In this document: positions 25,613 to 34,337 of the stretch, one piece after another
Layout of the letters: every line of letters starts with the position of its first letter
Numbering within the stretch: position 1 is the first letter of the stretch
Assembly: GCA_035260545.1 (NCBI GenBank)
Contig: DATFUZ010000014.1
Coordinates: forward strand, 1 to 46,993
Direction: 5' to 3'
From: DATDDB01 sp035260545
Lineage (GTDB): Bacteria; Pseudomonadota; Gammaproteobacteria; Burkholderiales; Gallionellaceae
Length of the DNA stretch: 46,993 bases
The notes under the pieces: generated by a model
Seen by the model: only the letters and a program-made list of their open reading frames with translations
Database searches by the model: none
Told to the model about the DNA's origin: nothing
Translations under genes and position numbers: made by a program

Positions 25613-26119
25613 TCAGGTGCCACGTTGCGTGTCGCGCGGCAGGAATCGCCCCCAGTAGATTTCCAATGCCTCATTTATCATTTTGTTATCGCCGGAGCTG
25701 ACTTGAACCAACTCAGGCAGGGCAATAAGGAATTGCGCAACAGAGGTATTTTGCTCGGTGCTAAGAAGGTCGACGCCCTCAAGCCAACGCAGGTTATATA
25801 AGGTTCCTATAACACGCATTGACGCCGGCCCATAATGGTCGAGAAGCGAGAGCATCAATGCGGGCAGGTAGTAACGAAACCCAGCATCGTCCAAGTGAGC
25901 GATATTGTCACGTTCCAGTTCCTCGAATGGAATCTGTGTCCAGTCGTCGACAATCTCCGAACGCTTAAGATCCTCAAATTCCGGATCCGAGCAACCTTCC
26001 CCGTATCTGTCGATAACTTCAGCCTGTCGCAGGCTGATGCCATCACCAAGGCGCACGCCGGAAAAGCTGGTGCGAATGCTCTTTTCTATGTACGCGCGTA
26101 GAGACGTTCTGTCGCTCAT
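25613..26119 (-). CDS. Hypothetical protein, DUF6714-like
   Basis: A 168-residue protein with no signal peptide or membrane segment. Visible features are LRAYIEKSIRTSFSGVRLGD, a WTQIPFEELER segment, and FRYYLPALMLSLLDHYG. The WxxIP and FYLPA-like boxes resemble the DUF6714 family, whose function is unknown. The end overlaps the edge of a dispersed repeat. I judge it a real gene because of its balanced amino-acid composition, different from the GC-skewed antisense frames. Confidence 0.6.
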   Translation of the reverse strand: MSDRTSLRAYIEKSIRTSFSGVRLGDGISLRQAEVIDRYGEGCSDPEFEDLKRSEIVDDWTQIPFEELERDNIAHLDDAGFRYYLPALMLSLLDHYGPASMRVIGTLYNLRWLEGVDLLSTEQNTSVAQFLIALPELVQVSSGDNKMINEALEIYWGRFLPRDTQRGT

Positions 26120-26563
26120 GGGTACCTAATGCGTATCACACCCGAATACGGCCCACGGGGGGCTGCTGGCGTCTGACTTTGAAAATTGGCTCAATTCAGG
26201 ACTGCGACGTTACGTCGGCTCCTGGGACAACTCCGTCCCTCTGGTTCGTCCGCTTTCGACCAGTCTACTTGAGGGGGCGATCGGCTGCAATCCTGAAGCA
26301 TTCCGGCATCAGGCAGCGTTGTATTAACGACCGTTGCGGGGGATTGGAATGCCAGGTGGCTTGCCGGGTTCTGCCGGCGAAATCGCTTTTGCCATGTAGA
26401 AGCGCGATTTGCCGTCAGGAAATGCGCCCCCAACAGTATGCGCCTTCATCATCAACACGTTTCAGGAGGGGCTTGGCCGCGAGGCAGGTCCGGCTTTTTT
26501 TCCGCCGCCCAGCCCGGTTTTTTTTGCGGTCCGGCTTTTTTCGGCCCGGACTTTTCTTGCGCC
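26120..26563. other. 444-bp region without a supported gene, with clustered T-tracts
   Basis: No ribosome-binding site plus ORF is convincing here. The right part (about 26488-26560) holds three T-runs of 6-8 bases at 26496-26502, 26519-26526 and 26537-26542. Each comes after a short GC box (GGTCCGGC, AGCCCGG, GGTCCGGC), and a GTCCGG/CCGGAC inverted pair spans the last. It could be a stacked terminator for transcription from the left, or low-complexity decay after the KTSC gene. Confidence 0.4.
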
Positions 26564-26857
26564 TCAGTCGCGCCGAAACAGGTCGTCCAGCGGGTTCTTG
26601 TTCCCTGCGGGTGCGTCGGCGGCGGCATCGCTTTCTGCATGGGCCGAACCCACCCGCTTCGCGGCGTATTCCTCTTCGATATTGTCGCGGTAATAGCTCC
26701 ATGGGGAGCTTGCTGTGCTCAGCCCGCGCCAGGCTTCCGCGCCCACGCCGCTGTATTGCAGCATGCTCCCGTCTGCGAGCTGCACCTGCAGCACGCGCCC
26801 GCGCGCATCGTAGCCCATGCCGCGCAGCTTACCGGAACTGATCTTCTTCATTTCCAT
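26564..26857 (-). CDS. KTSC-domain protein
   Basis: A 97-residue protein starting at ATG 26857 after a GGAGGT ribosome-binding site. Residues 5-68 match the KTSC domain: SSGKLRGMGYDARGRVLQVQ, DGSMLQYSGVGAEAWRGL and SYYRDNIEEEYAAKRV. The tail is Ala-rich and ends DDLFRRD. The domain is found alone and with RNA-binding or restriction proteins; its function is unclear. It lies 46 bp downstream of the TPR lipoprotein gene and is probably in the PBP1B operon. Confidence 0.8.
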   Translation of the reverse strand: MEMKKISSGKLRGMGYDARGRVLQVQLADGSMLQYSGVGAEAWRGLSTASSPWSYYRDNIEEEYAAKRVGSAHAESDAAADAPAGNKNPLDDLFRRD

Positions 26858-26903
26858 GGTTGGACCTCCCGCCACGGGCGCGGCCCGGCGCGCCAGCGCG
26901 CCG

Positions 26904-27566
26904 TCAATGTGCGGTTGGGGGCGCGGGCTGTGCAGGCGCCTGGGCCGGTACGGGCGCCTGGGCCGGTGCAGTCTGGCCGCGCATGAATTGTGCGGACACC
27001 GATTGTCCCGCCTCGGCCCTGGCAAGCTCGGCGAGGTCGGCCGCCTTCTTGAAGGCCGCTTCCGCACCCGCCGCATCGCCCTTGGCGACGCGCGCCTTGC
27101 CGATCAATTGCCAGTTCACCGCCTGCAGGCGGTGATTGGCGCCGGAGAAACTGTTGGATTTGCGCGCCAGCGAAATGGCCGAGTCATAGCGGCCCTGGTC
27201 CAGCCGCACCTGCGCCAGTTGCTGCCACACCCAGGGATTGCGCGGCTGGATGTGCAGGGCGCGCTCCAGCGAGGCGCCCGCGACTTCGCTGCGGCCGGCA
27301 TCGGTCTCGCGCTGCGCGCGGTCGAGCAGCGCCACGACTGCGGGGATTTGCGACATGTCGGTCCGCTGCACCGGCTCGATCGGCGGCGGCGCCACCGCGG
27401 CGGGGGGCGGCACCGGCTGCGGCTGGCCCGGTTGCACGGCCTGTGGCGGCGGCTGAACGCCGGGCGGGGGCGTTACCGCGCCCGCTGGCGGCTTGGTGAC
27501 GGTGGCGCAGCCCGCGAGCAGAAGCAGCGCGGCGGCGGCGGAATACAGACCCAGTGCATTTTTCAC
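26904..27566 (-). CDS. TPR-containing lipoprotein, possible PBP1B activator (LpoP-like)
   Basis: A 220-residue lipoprotein. The signal ends in a lipobox (LLLLAGC, Cys at about residue 19), followed by a Pro-rich linker (about 25-70) and two to three TPR-like helical pairs (AGASLERALHIQPRNPWVWQ, LAQVRLDQGRYDSAISLARK, WQLIGKARVAKGDAAGAEAA). It starts within the last 4 bp of the PBP1B gene (ATGA). In Pseudomonas a TPR lipoprotein, LpoP, is encoded next to PBP1B and stimulates it from the outer membrane. The same build and position here suggest that role, by inference. Confidence 0.78.
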   Translation of the reverse strand: MKNALGLYSAAAALLLLAGCATVTKPPAGAVTPPPGVQPPPQAVQPGQPQPVPPPAAVAPPPIEPVQRTDMSQIPAVVALLDRAQRETDAGRSEVAGASLERALHIQPRNPWVWQQLAQVRLDQGRYDSAISLARKSNSFSGANHRLQAVNWQLIGKARVAKGDAAGAEAAFKKAADLAELARAEAGQSVSAQFMRGQTAPAQAPVPAQAPAQPAPPTAH

Positions 27567-29962
27567 TTGAATAACCTCTGGAACCAGCTCTTCTTCTCAG
27601 GTTCCTTCTGCCGAGTTGATGTCCCTGCGCCAACGGCGGACGCCGCCGCCACAGGGGTCCGCGCAGCCGCGACAGTGGCCGCCGCTACGCCCGATGCTGC
27701 ACCGCAGGGAACGAACTGCGTGGGCGCCGAGCCCTTGATGAAGGGCAGCATGATGCCCTGCGCGCAGCCGTCATCATAGCGCACGCCGGTCTTGGGGTCG
27801 ACATCGGCCATTTCCACGTCGTCCGGCATGGCCGGCTGCAGCGGCTCGGGGTTGATGTTCTGCATCATTTGTCCCCATACCGTCATCGCGCCCGAAGCGC
27901 CGGTCAGCCCGGTAGGCTTGTTGTCGTCGCGGCCCACCCATGCCACGGCCACGCGGTCGCCGGTGAAGCCCGCAAACCAGCTATCGCGCAGATCCTCGGT
28001 GGTGCCGGTCTTGCCCGCCACGTTGAGGTCGGCAGGCAGGTAACGCGAGAGGCCCTGCGCCGTGCCGTAGCGCACCACGCCCTGCATCGCGGCGGTCAGC
28101 ACGAACACCGGCCCGGGCTGGGCGACCTCCTTCACCTCAAGCGGGTAGCGCTGCAGGGTCCGGCCGTCGGCAGTGACGATGGCGCGAATCGCCCGCAGCG
28201 GCGTGCGGAATCCGCCGTCCGCGAAGGTCTGATAGAGCTGCGTCACCTCGATGGGCGAAAGGCCGAAGGCGCCGAGCAGCGACGACGGGAACACCGGCAC
28301 AGGATGATCCACGCCGAAATCGGGCAGGCGGTCGAGTATGCGCTCCACGCCGAGATCGATGCCCATGCGCGCGGTGGCGACGTTGAGCGAGTCGGCCAGC
28401 GCCATGCGCAACTGCACCTGGCCGTTGAAGGTGCGCTCGTAATTGTGCGGCTTCCATACCGGCGAGCCGCGCTGCTTGTAGGCCAGCGGCGTATCGTCCA
28501 GCGGCGTGATCAGCGTGTAGTGTTCGGGATCTTCCAGCGCCGTGAGGTAGATCAGCGGCTTGATGGTCGAGCCTATGGGGCGCTCGCTGTCCAGCGCGCG
28601 GTTGAAGCCCGCGAAGCGCGCATCGCGTCCGCCCACGATGGCCTGGATCTCGCCGGTCTGCGTGGTGCTCACCACCACCGCGCCTTCCAGCGTGCCGTGC
28701 TTGATGCGGCGCGCCTTCTCGATGGCGTCGAGCCGGGTCTGCAGGGCGGTCTCGGCCTGGTGCTGAACGAAGGGATCGAGCGTGGTGAAGATGCGCAAGC
28801 CTTCGCTGCGCAGGTCGTCGTCGCGGTAATCGCGCTGGAGCTGGCGGTACACATACTGCATGAAGGCCGGATAGGGCGAGGTGCCGGCCGGCGCGCGCGG
28901 CACGACGCCCAGCGACTTGCGGATGGCGGCGGCGGCCTGTTCCTGGGTGATGACGCCCTGCCCCGCCATTTCCTGCAGCACCACATTGCGGCGCTTGAGT
29001 GCGGCGGCAGGGTGCTTGCGCGGGTCATAGACGGTGGGGCCTTTGACCAGGCCGACCAGCAGCGCGATCTCCTGCGGCTCCAGCCGGTCAAGCGGCTTGT
29101 CGAAATAGAAATAGCTGGCAAGGCCGAAACCGTGGATGGAGCGGTTCGCATCCTGCCCCAGGAACACCTCGTTGAGGTAGGTCTCCAGGATCTCGTTCTT
29201 GCTGTAGTGCATTTCCAGCAGCACCGCCATGATGGCCTCGGTGCCCTTGCGCGTGAGCGTGCGCTTGGGGCTGAGGAACATGTTCTTCACCAGTTGCTGG
29301 GTCAGCGTGCTGCCGCCCTCGATGCGCTGGCCGGTGACCGTCCGGAACAAGGCGCGCGCAATGCCGCGCGGGTCCACGCCCCAGTGGGTGTAGAACTTGC
29401 GGTCTTCCGTCGCGACCAGCGTATCCGTGAGCATCTTCGGCACGTCCTTGAGCTGCACCAGCTCGCGGTCCTCGTTGTGGCCTGGGTAGATGCCTCCGAT
29501 CAGCGGCGGCTCCATGCGCAGCAGCGCGAGATCGGTATCCGCCGCCGCCTGCGTCTGCAGCAGCGACACCTTGCCGTCGGCAAACTCCAGGTGGATGTGC
29601 TGCGAAGGCTGGTCGCCGTCGCTGAACACGAAATCACGGGTGGTCAGCTGGACGCCGTTCATCGTCAGATGGTAGGTCCCCGGGTCCCTGGGCGCCGGGT
29701 TTTCGTGATAGCCGAGCGAGTTGAGTTCGTCCATGAACTGCTGGCGGCCCATGGTCTTGCCCGCATAGACCTCCATCGCGCGGCCATAGACCTTGGCCGG
29801 CAGCGAAAACTTGCGGCCGTCGAATGCCTCGCGGATCGTCGCATCCAGGTACCAGATGTAGCCGGCGAGCGCCAGCAGCAGCAGCAGGAAAAGGATGCGT
29901 AGCACGCGGGACCTGAAGACCGGAGCAAGTTTCCGCATGAACGGAGGCAGTGTTATTTTCAT
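27563..29962 (-). CDS. mrcB: Penicillin-binding protein 1B (bifunctional transglycosylase/transpeptidase)
   Basis: About 799 residues from ATG 29962, chosen over a TTG six codons upstream because GAGAAGG lies at the right distance. One transmembrane helix (about 20-38) is followed by a UB2H-like region. The transglycosylase domain carries TEDRKFYTHWG (catalytic Glu near 187) and GGSTLTQQLVKN. The transpeptidase domain has SxxK (STIK about 465-468), SLN (about 525) and KTGTT (about 651), all intact. It polymerises and cross-links peptidoglycan in the periplasm. It is coupled to the downstream TPR lipoprotein gene. Confidence 0.95.
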   Translation of the reverse strand: MKITLPPFMRKLAPVFRSRVLRILFLLLLLALAGYIWYLDATIREAFDGRKFSLPAKVYGRAMEVYAGKTMGRQQFMDELNSLGYHENPAPRDPGTYHLTMNGVQLTTRDFVFSDGDQPSQHIHLEFADGKVSLLQTQAAADTDLALLRMEPPLIGGIYPGHNEDRELVQLKDVPKMLTDTLVATEDRKFYTHWGVDPRGIARALFRTVTGQRIEGGSTLTQQLVKNMFLSPKRTLTRKGTEAIMAVLLEMHYSKNEILETYLNEVFLGQDANRSIHGFGLASYFYFDKPLDRLEPQEIALLVGLVKGPTVYDPRKHPAAALKRRNVVLQEMAGQGVITQEQAAAAIRKSLGVVPRAPAGTSPYPAFMQYVYRQLQRDYRDDDLRSEGLRIFTTLDPFVQHQAETALQTRLDAIEKARRIKHGTLEGAVVVSTTQTGEIQAIVGGRDARFAGFNRALDSERPIGSTIKPLIYLTALEDPEHYTLITPLDDTPLAYKQRGSPVWKPHNYERTFNGQVQLRMALADSLNVATARMGIDLGVERILDRLPDFGVDHPVPVFPSSLLGAFGLSPIEVTQLYQTFADGGFRTPLRAIRAIVTADGRTLQRYPLEVKEVAQPGPVFVLTAAMQGVVRYGTAQGLSRYLPADLNVAGKTGTTEDLRDSWFAGFTGDRVAVAWVGRDDNKPTGLTGASGAMTVWGQMMQNINPEPLQPAMPDDVEMADVDPKTGVRYDDGCAQGIMLPFIKGSAPTQFVPCGAASGVAAATVAAARTPVAAASAVGAGTSTRQKEPEKKSWFQRLFK

Positions 29963-30098
29963 CGTGCTGTACCTTCTCAATTACCTTTTCGTGAGCGATG
30001 CCGCGTCAAGCGGCTCGACAAATATGCACCGGCTCCCGCCTGCTGCCGGGAACCTGCCCTTGCTCTCCTCGCCTCGCCCGGTCGGGCCGGTATCGTTC

Positions 30099-30476
30099 TT
30101 ATAGAATGCTGTCGGTCCGGCGCAGCCTGTCCGCAATCACGCGCATGATGCCCAGCGCGAAATTGGGAGTCTGCTGCACCAGGAAATTGAAACGCTGGCG
30201 GCCAATGACGACGAATTTGCAGTTGGTCTTGGCCATGACAGTGGCGGAGCGCACCCCGCTGTCTATCATGGCCAGTTCACCCAGCGGCGTGCCGGGCCGC
30301 GCGGTTTCCACCACGCGGCCTTTCACCGTCACCTCCGCGGTGCCACTCATCAGCACATACATCGTACTGTTGAGATCATCACCCTCGCGAAACAGCGGCT
30401 GCCCGGCGGGCAACTCCAGCAAATCGGTTTCATGCTGAAATAGCGTCGCGAAATTAAGTTCTGTCACTCCGGCCAC
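30099..30476 (-). CDS. Single-domain cyclic-nucleotide-binding (Crp-like sensor) protein
   Basis: About 125 residues from a GTG at 30476, six bases after AAGGA; the longer in-frame extension is Arg/Pro-rich and not family-like. It is a bare cNMP-binding beta-roll: LELPAGQPLFREGDDLNSTM, LMSGTAEVTVKG, the phosphate-binding-cassette region PLGELAMIDSGVRSATVMAK with Glu and Arg kept, and a C-terminal helix (FALGIMRVIADRLRRTDSIL). No DNA-binding domain is attached. It may sense cAMP or another nucleotide and act on a partner protein. The partner is not evident. Confidence 0.8.
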   Translation of the reverse strand: MAGVTELNFATLFQHETDLLELPAGQPLFREGDDLNSTMYVLMSGTAEVTVKGRVVETARPGTPLGELAMIDSGVRSATVMAKTNCKFVVIGRQRFNFLVQQTPNFALGIMRVIADRLRRTDSIL

Positions 30477-30725
30477 CTGCGTTCCTTCCCCCTGTTGCCT
30501 GCCCTGCTGCACACCGAAAGCACCGCACGGTGCCTTTCTGCACGCCCGGACTGGCCCGGACGCGGGCATCCGGCCATTATAACCCGACGCAAGGTGCGGC
30601 TGCCTCGCGTCGCGCATGCGATACGGCCGCGAAACAGCCTCAGGGTGAGGGGATCCGGCCATCACGCGCGCTGACTGTCGCCAGCGGCGCGCAGGTGGCG
30701 TATCATCGGGGGCCGGAGGTAATAC

Positions 30726-31292
30726 ATGAAACGTTTATCCATACTGGCTTTGGCCTGTACCGCCGGGCTGACCCTGTCGCTTGCCTCGACCGCTGCCAGC
30801 GCCTGCGCCGACGCGCGCTGGCAGGTGAAGGTGGGCGCCGACCTCGACGCCCCCAAGATCGCGCAGACGCCTGTCGACAGCAGCGTCGAGGCGCTCGCGC
30901 GCCTGCCCGCCCCTGCCGATGCGCCCCCCCGCGAAGACTCGCGCTATGCGCCGGCCGAACTCACCGTGTACCGCGTCCATGCGACCATTACCCGCATCAC
31001 GCGCGGCAAGGATAACGGTCTCCATATCGTGATCGCCGACGGCAAGGGCCGGACGATGATCGCCGAATCGCCCGACCCCTCGTGCGCGACGGGCAGCCGC
31101 TTCGAGGCGCAGATCTGGATGGCGCGCGACGCCATAGACCGCCATATCGGCAGAGACATCAAGGACAAGCAGAACCTGCATGTGCCGGTGACGCTGACGG
31201 GGGTGGGCTTCTTCAACAAGCCCCACAGCCAGCCCGGTGCGGCGAAGAACGGGATCGAACTGCACCCGCTGCTCGAAGTCAGTTTCGACTGA
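30726..31292 (+). CDS. Exported hypothetical protein
   Basis: A 188-residue protein with a signal peptide (MKRLSILALACTAGLTLSLA ... SACA). The mature part contains AELTVYRVHATITRITRGKD, LHIVIADGKGRTMIAESPDPSC and a C-terminal TLTGVGFFNKPHSQ followed by NGIELHPLLEVSF. The closing NGIELHPLL-type motif recurs in other periplasmic proteins of unknown function that I have seen. It has two cysteines in the mature domain (start and PSC), possibly a disulfide. The function is unknown. Confidence 0.75.
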   Translation: MKRLSILALACTAGLTLSLASTAASACADARWQVKVGADLDAPKIAQTPVDSSVEALARLPAPADAPPREDSRYAPAELTVYRVHATITRITRGKDNGLHIVIADGKGRTMIAESPDPSCATGSRFEAQIWMARDAIDRHIGRDIKDKQNLHVPVTLTGVGFFNKPHSQPGAAKNGIELHPLLEVSFD

Positions 31293-31303
31293 GCGCGAGG
31301 CGC

Positions 31304-31585
31304 TCAGGCTGCGGGCCAGTCCGAGAACGGAAACGGCATCTCATCGGTGGCGTAGGTAATGAAGGCCGCCACCTGCCGCAGGTATTGGGCCAGGCTGCCG
31401 CCGAAGGCGGTCAGCCGCTGGTTCGGCCCGCCCAGCAGGGCGAAGATGAACTGGATGACGGCGACGCCGAGCAGCACCGCCTCCGCCACCTGCCACACCA
31501 CCAGCATCAGCAGCATGTAAAAGCCGCGCACCCACACCGGCCGCCTGCTGTCCGGCGCATCGGATTTTTTCAGGTCTTCGGTCAT
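31304..31585 (-). CDS. DUF4389 small membrane protein
   Basis: A 93-residue protein. A polar N-terminus is followed by one long hydrophobic stretch that can form a hairpin or one to two helices (about 22-50: GFYMLLMLVVWQVAEAVLLG then VAVIQFIFALLGG). The conserved C-terminal part is FGGSLAQYLRQVAAFITYAT and PFPFSDWP. This is the DUF4389 pattern, of unknown function. It converges with the gene at 30726-31292, with 11 bp between the stops. Confidence 0.8.
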   Translation of the reverse strand: MTEDLKKSDAPDSRRPVWVRGFYMLLMLVVWQVAEAVLLGVAVIQFIFALLGGPNQRLTAFGGSLAQYLRQVAAFITYATDEMPFPFSDWPAA

Positions 31586-31785
31586 GACAGTCTCCTTGAT
31601 CCGTGTTTTTCGCCGCCGCCGTGCCTGCGAGCCGGGATGGCGGGTGGATTCATTATGCGCCTTTCACGGGCCGGCGCAATGGCGCATCGCCGCGCTCCGC
31701 AGCGCAGGCTCCATCCGGTAAACTGTGCGGCTGAAGCGGCGCGCAGCCTTTCCGTTCCGCTCAAACTCAAAATAAAGGGGGAGTC

Positions 31786-33267
31786 ATGTCCACGCAGCAG
31801 CAGTATCACGACCAGCTACACGCCCTGCTGTCCCGGCGCCTCGCGGGCGCGGCGGGCAAGATGTTTTCCGGCGATGAAATCCACAAGCTGGCCGGCGCCC
31901 TCGCCGGGGCGGTGGCGGAACTCGAAACCCACCACCAGAGCGCGAGCCCGCACCTGCAGGCCCTGCTGGCCGGAGAGCAGCCCGAACCCTGGGGCGGCCC
32001 CGGCGAACTGGCCTTCATGCTGTATTACCTGCACCACCCCAGCGGCCAGATGCGCGCCGCGATAGACGCCCGCCCCGCGCTGAAGATCGCGTGGGAGGCC
32101 ATGGCGGAAGTCGCGCCCGCCTCGCCTTTCACCCCGGACGACGTCGAAAAGCTGCGCGCGCGGGTGACAGATGGGGAAAAAGTGCTGTGCACCGCATGGG
32201 GCGAGATCCTGAGCTTCGAGACTTACGAGCGGCTGGACCCGGACTGGGCATGGCCCATCATGAACTACGTGCTCAACTTTCTGCCGCGCTGGCTGGACGA
32301 GAAGACCACCGGCCTCGCGCCCTTCGTCACCGCCGACTGGACCCGGCCGGTGCCGCTCGCGCCGGGCCGGGACAATAAGGTGCGCATCGCCCTCATGGGC
32401 GACTGGGGCACCGGCCCCTACACGCTCACCGGGATGGACAGCAGGGATGGGCCCGCACTGGAGATCATGCGCGCGCTGGCAGCGCTGCCCGAGCCGCCGG
32501 ACTATCTGATTCATCTCGGAGACACCTACTACTCCGGGACCGGCGCGGGTCGCATGCCCGAACACGAGGAGCGGCAAAACCTGCTGGATGTCTGGAAGCA
32601 ATACGCCGCCATCGCCAGGCCCGGCCACTGCTTCGCGCTGAACGGCAACCACGAGATGTATGGCGGGCTCTACGGCTACCAGAAGGTGCTCGCCGACGGC
32701 CTGTTCAGCGCGCAGCGCGGCTGCAGCTATTTCGCGCTGGAATTCGGCGACTGGATCATCGCGGGCATAGACTCCTCATATTTCGACACCTCCGTGCTCT
32801 ACCTCGACGGCAGCCTGGGCGAGGAAAGCGACCCGCAATACGAGTTCCTCAGAAAGATAAAGGCGCTGGGCAAGAAGGTCATCCTGCTCTCCCACCACAA
32901 TGCGATCAGCACTGACGGCGCCAGCGCCTCGCCCAAGCTGTGGAATCAGGTCACCGGCATCGTCTTCCCGGACTACTGGTACTGGGGGCACTGGCACCTG
33001 GGCGTGGCTTTCAGCGAGCACGCTTACTCCGGCCCCATAAAAACCCGCTGCGTCGGGCACGGCGCCATCCCGTTCGCCAACCCGCCGGGCATGCTGGCCT
33101 GCGCCGGCAACATTGCCTGGTATGCGCATACCGCGCCGGCCGCGCCCGGCGCGTTCCAGCCGCGCGCGAAAAACGGCTACGCCGTGCTCACGCTCACGCC
33201 TTCCGGCATCACCGAGGAATTTTACGAAGTGGGGACGAGCAAGCCGGTGTACAGCGTCTCTTCCTGA
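31786..33267 (+). CDS. Metallophosphoesterase-family protein
   Basis: A 493-residue protein starting after GGGGGAG two bases before ATG. An N-terminal helical region of about 190 residues of unknown role comes first. The catalytic core follows with the metal ligands in order: MGDWG (about 205), LIHLGDTYYSG, ALNGNHEMYGG, ILLSHHNA and YWGHWHLG. No signal peptide is present, so it is probably cytoplasmic. The purple-acid-phosphatase-like order suggests a phosphomono- or diesterase, but the substrate is not shown. Confidence 0.85.
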   Translation: MSTQQQYHDQLHALLSRRLAGAAGKMFSGDEIHKLAGALAGAVAELETHHQSASPHLQALLAGEQPEPWGGPGELAFMLYYLHHPSGQMRAAIDARPALKIAWEAMAEVAPASPFTPDDVEKLRARVTDGEKVLCTAWGEILSFETYERLDPDWAWPIMNYVLNFLPRWLDEKTTGLAPFVTADWTRPVPLAPGRDNKVRIALMGDWGTGPYTLTGMDSRDGPALEIMRALAALPEPPDYLIHLGDTYYSGTGAGRMPEHEERQNLLDVWKQYAAIARPGHCFALNGNHEMYGGLYGYQKVLADGLFSAQRGCSYFALEFGDWIIAGIDSSYFDTSVLYLDGSLGEESDPQYEFLRKIKALGKKVILLSHHNAISTDGASASPKLWNQVTGIVFPDYWYWGHWHLGVAFSEHAYSGPIKTRCVGHGAIPFANPPGMLACAGNIAWYAHTAPAAPGAFQPRAKNGYAVLTLTPSGITEEFYEVGTSKPVYSVSS

Positions 33268-33327
33268 ACGTCGCCGCCGCATGCCGCATGCCGCAATGCG
33301 CGCCATGCGCAGAGCGGCGCGAAGCCG

Positions 33328-34293
33328 CTACCAGATATACTCGACCCGGCCCACGATGTTGGCGGCAGGCACGAAACCCCAGTAACGGCTGTCCATGCTG
33401 TTGTCACGATTATCGCCCAGCACGAAGTACTGGCCGGGCGGTATCGTGCAGGTCAGCGCATGCTTGCCGTATACACAGCCAGCGCTCGATGAATCCGCCG
33501 CGTCTCGATAGACCCAGGGGGCATCTTCCTTCACCACGATGGAATGCGTCTTGCCATCCAGCGTTTCCGCAACGCGGGAGTAACGTTCCTCTTCACCGCG
33601 AACAGATGTTCCCTGGTATTCGCCCTGCTTCCGTTGCGCGATCTCCTTGCCGTTCAGGACCAGTGTCTTGTCATCGCGGTACGCCAATTTGTCGCCAGGC
33701 AGGCCAATAACCCGCATGACGAACCGCATACGCGGATTCTTCGGATAGTCGAATACGACGATGTCGCCGCGGCGCAAGCCGGCCATCATGCTGCGCCGTA
33801 CCAGTGACACACCAAAGAGGCTGTAATGCCCGTAGCCCCACTTCGCGGCAATGATGTAATTTCCCGGCGCCAGCGTGGGTCGCATGGAGGAACTGGGAAT
33901 GCGGAAGGGCTCGGCCACAAAAGTGCGGGCGGTCAAGCCCAAAGGGATCAGGCTCAGCAAAACGATGCCCAGCCCTCCGAACCACCGGCTGTAACGCGGG
34001 CGAAGCTTCTCGGCGGGATAGCGCACCGCAAAGCGGTATGCCTGCACGGTGCACGCCACGCTGATAGCCAGCGTCAGGAAACCCTTGGCCAGCGCCGCCC
34101 CATGAACTGATGCGAATCCCACCAATGTCGTCCAGGACGCGACGAAATATACAAGAGCCCAGGTCGGCTGCGCGACATAGAGCTGGCTGATGGTGGGAAA
34201 GAAAAAGCCGAGGATGGCTGCCAGCCATTTACTCGGCTTCTTGTTGCCTGTTTCTGGTTTCCCGTTTGCGACTTTCTGCTGCTGCGTATCCAA
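33328..34293 (-). CDS. Signal peptidase I-like protein (S26) lacking the catalytic lysine
   Basis: A 321-residue protein with several N-terminal transmembrane helices (about 24-96 and 107-123). The catalytic serine box is intact (RIPSSSMRPTLAPGNYIIA, Ser136), and RGDIVVFDYP and GLPGDKLAYRD follow. The residue that is the general-base lysine in LepB (Lys145 of YIKRAVGLPGD) is Met193 here (FVMRVIGLPGD), confirmed by reading the codon ATG in the DNA. The downstream box GDNRDNSMDSRYWG is normal. It either cannot cleave preproteins as LepB does or uses another base. It is not next to lepA or rnc, so it is probably a second, divergent copy. Confidence 0.85.
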   Translation of the reverse strand: MDTQQQKVANGKPETGNKKPSKWLAAILGFFFPTISQLYVAQPTWALVYFVASWTTLVGFASVHGAALAKGFLTLAISVACTVQAYRFAVRYPAEKLRPRYSRWFGGLGIVLLSLIPLGLTARTFVAEPFRIPSSSMRPTLAPGNYIIAAKWGYGHYSLFGVSLVRRSMMAGLRRGDIVVFDYPKNPRMRFVMRVIGLPGDKLAYRDDKTLVLNGKEIAQRKQGEYQGTSVRGEEERYSRVAETLDGKTHSIVVKEDAPWVYRDAADSSSAGCVYGKHALTCTIPPGQYFVLGDNRDNSMDSRYWGFVPAANIVGRVEYIW

Positions 34294-34337
34294 AACTCCC
34301 CCTTTTGCTTATGCTCATGCTATCTGTTTTCGCCTCT

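Noticed and set aside
27869..29902. Plus-strand frame of about 677 codons over PBP1B
   Set aside because: It is antisense to PBP1B, which has all its catalytic motifs. No independent signal supports it.
31786..33267. PlcP-type phospholipase role for the metallophosphoesterase, which would complete a lipid-remodelling set
   Set aside because: It has a long extra N-terminal domain and is about 500 residues, much longer than PlcP, and lies 13 kb from olsAB. I keep only the general family call.
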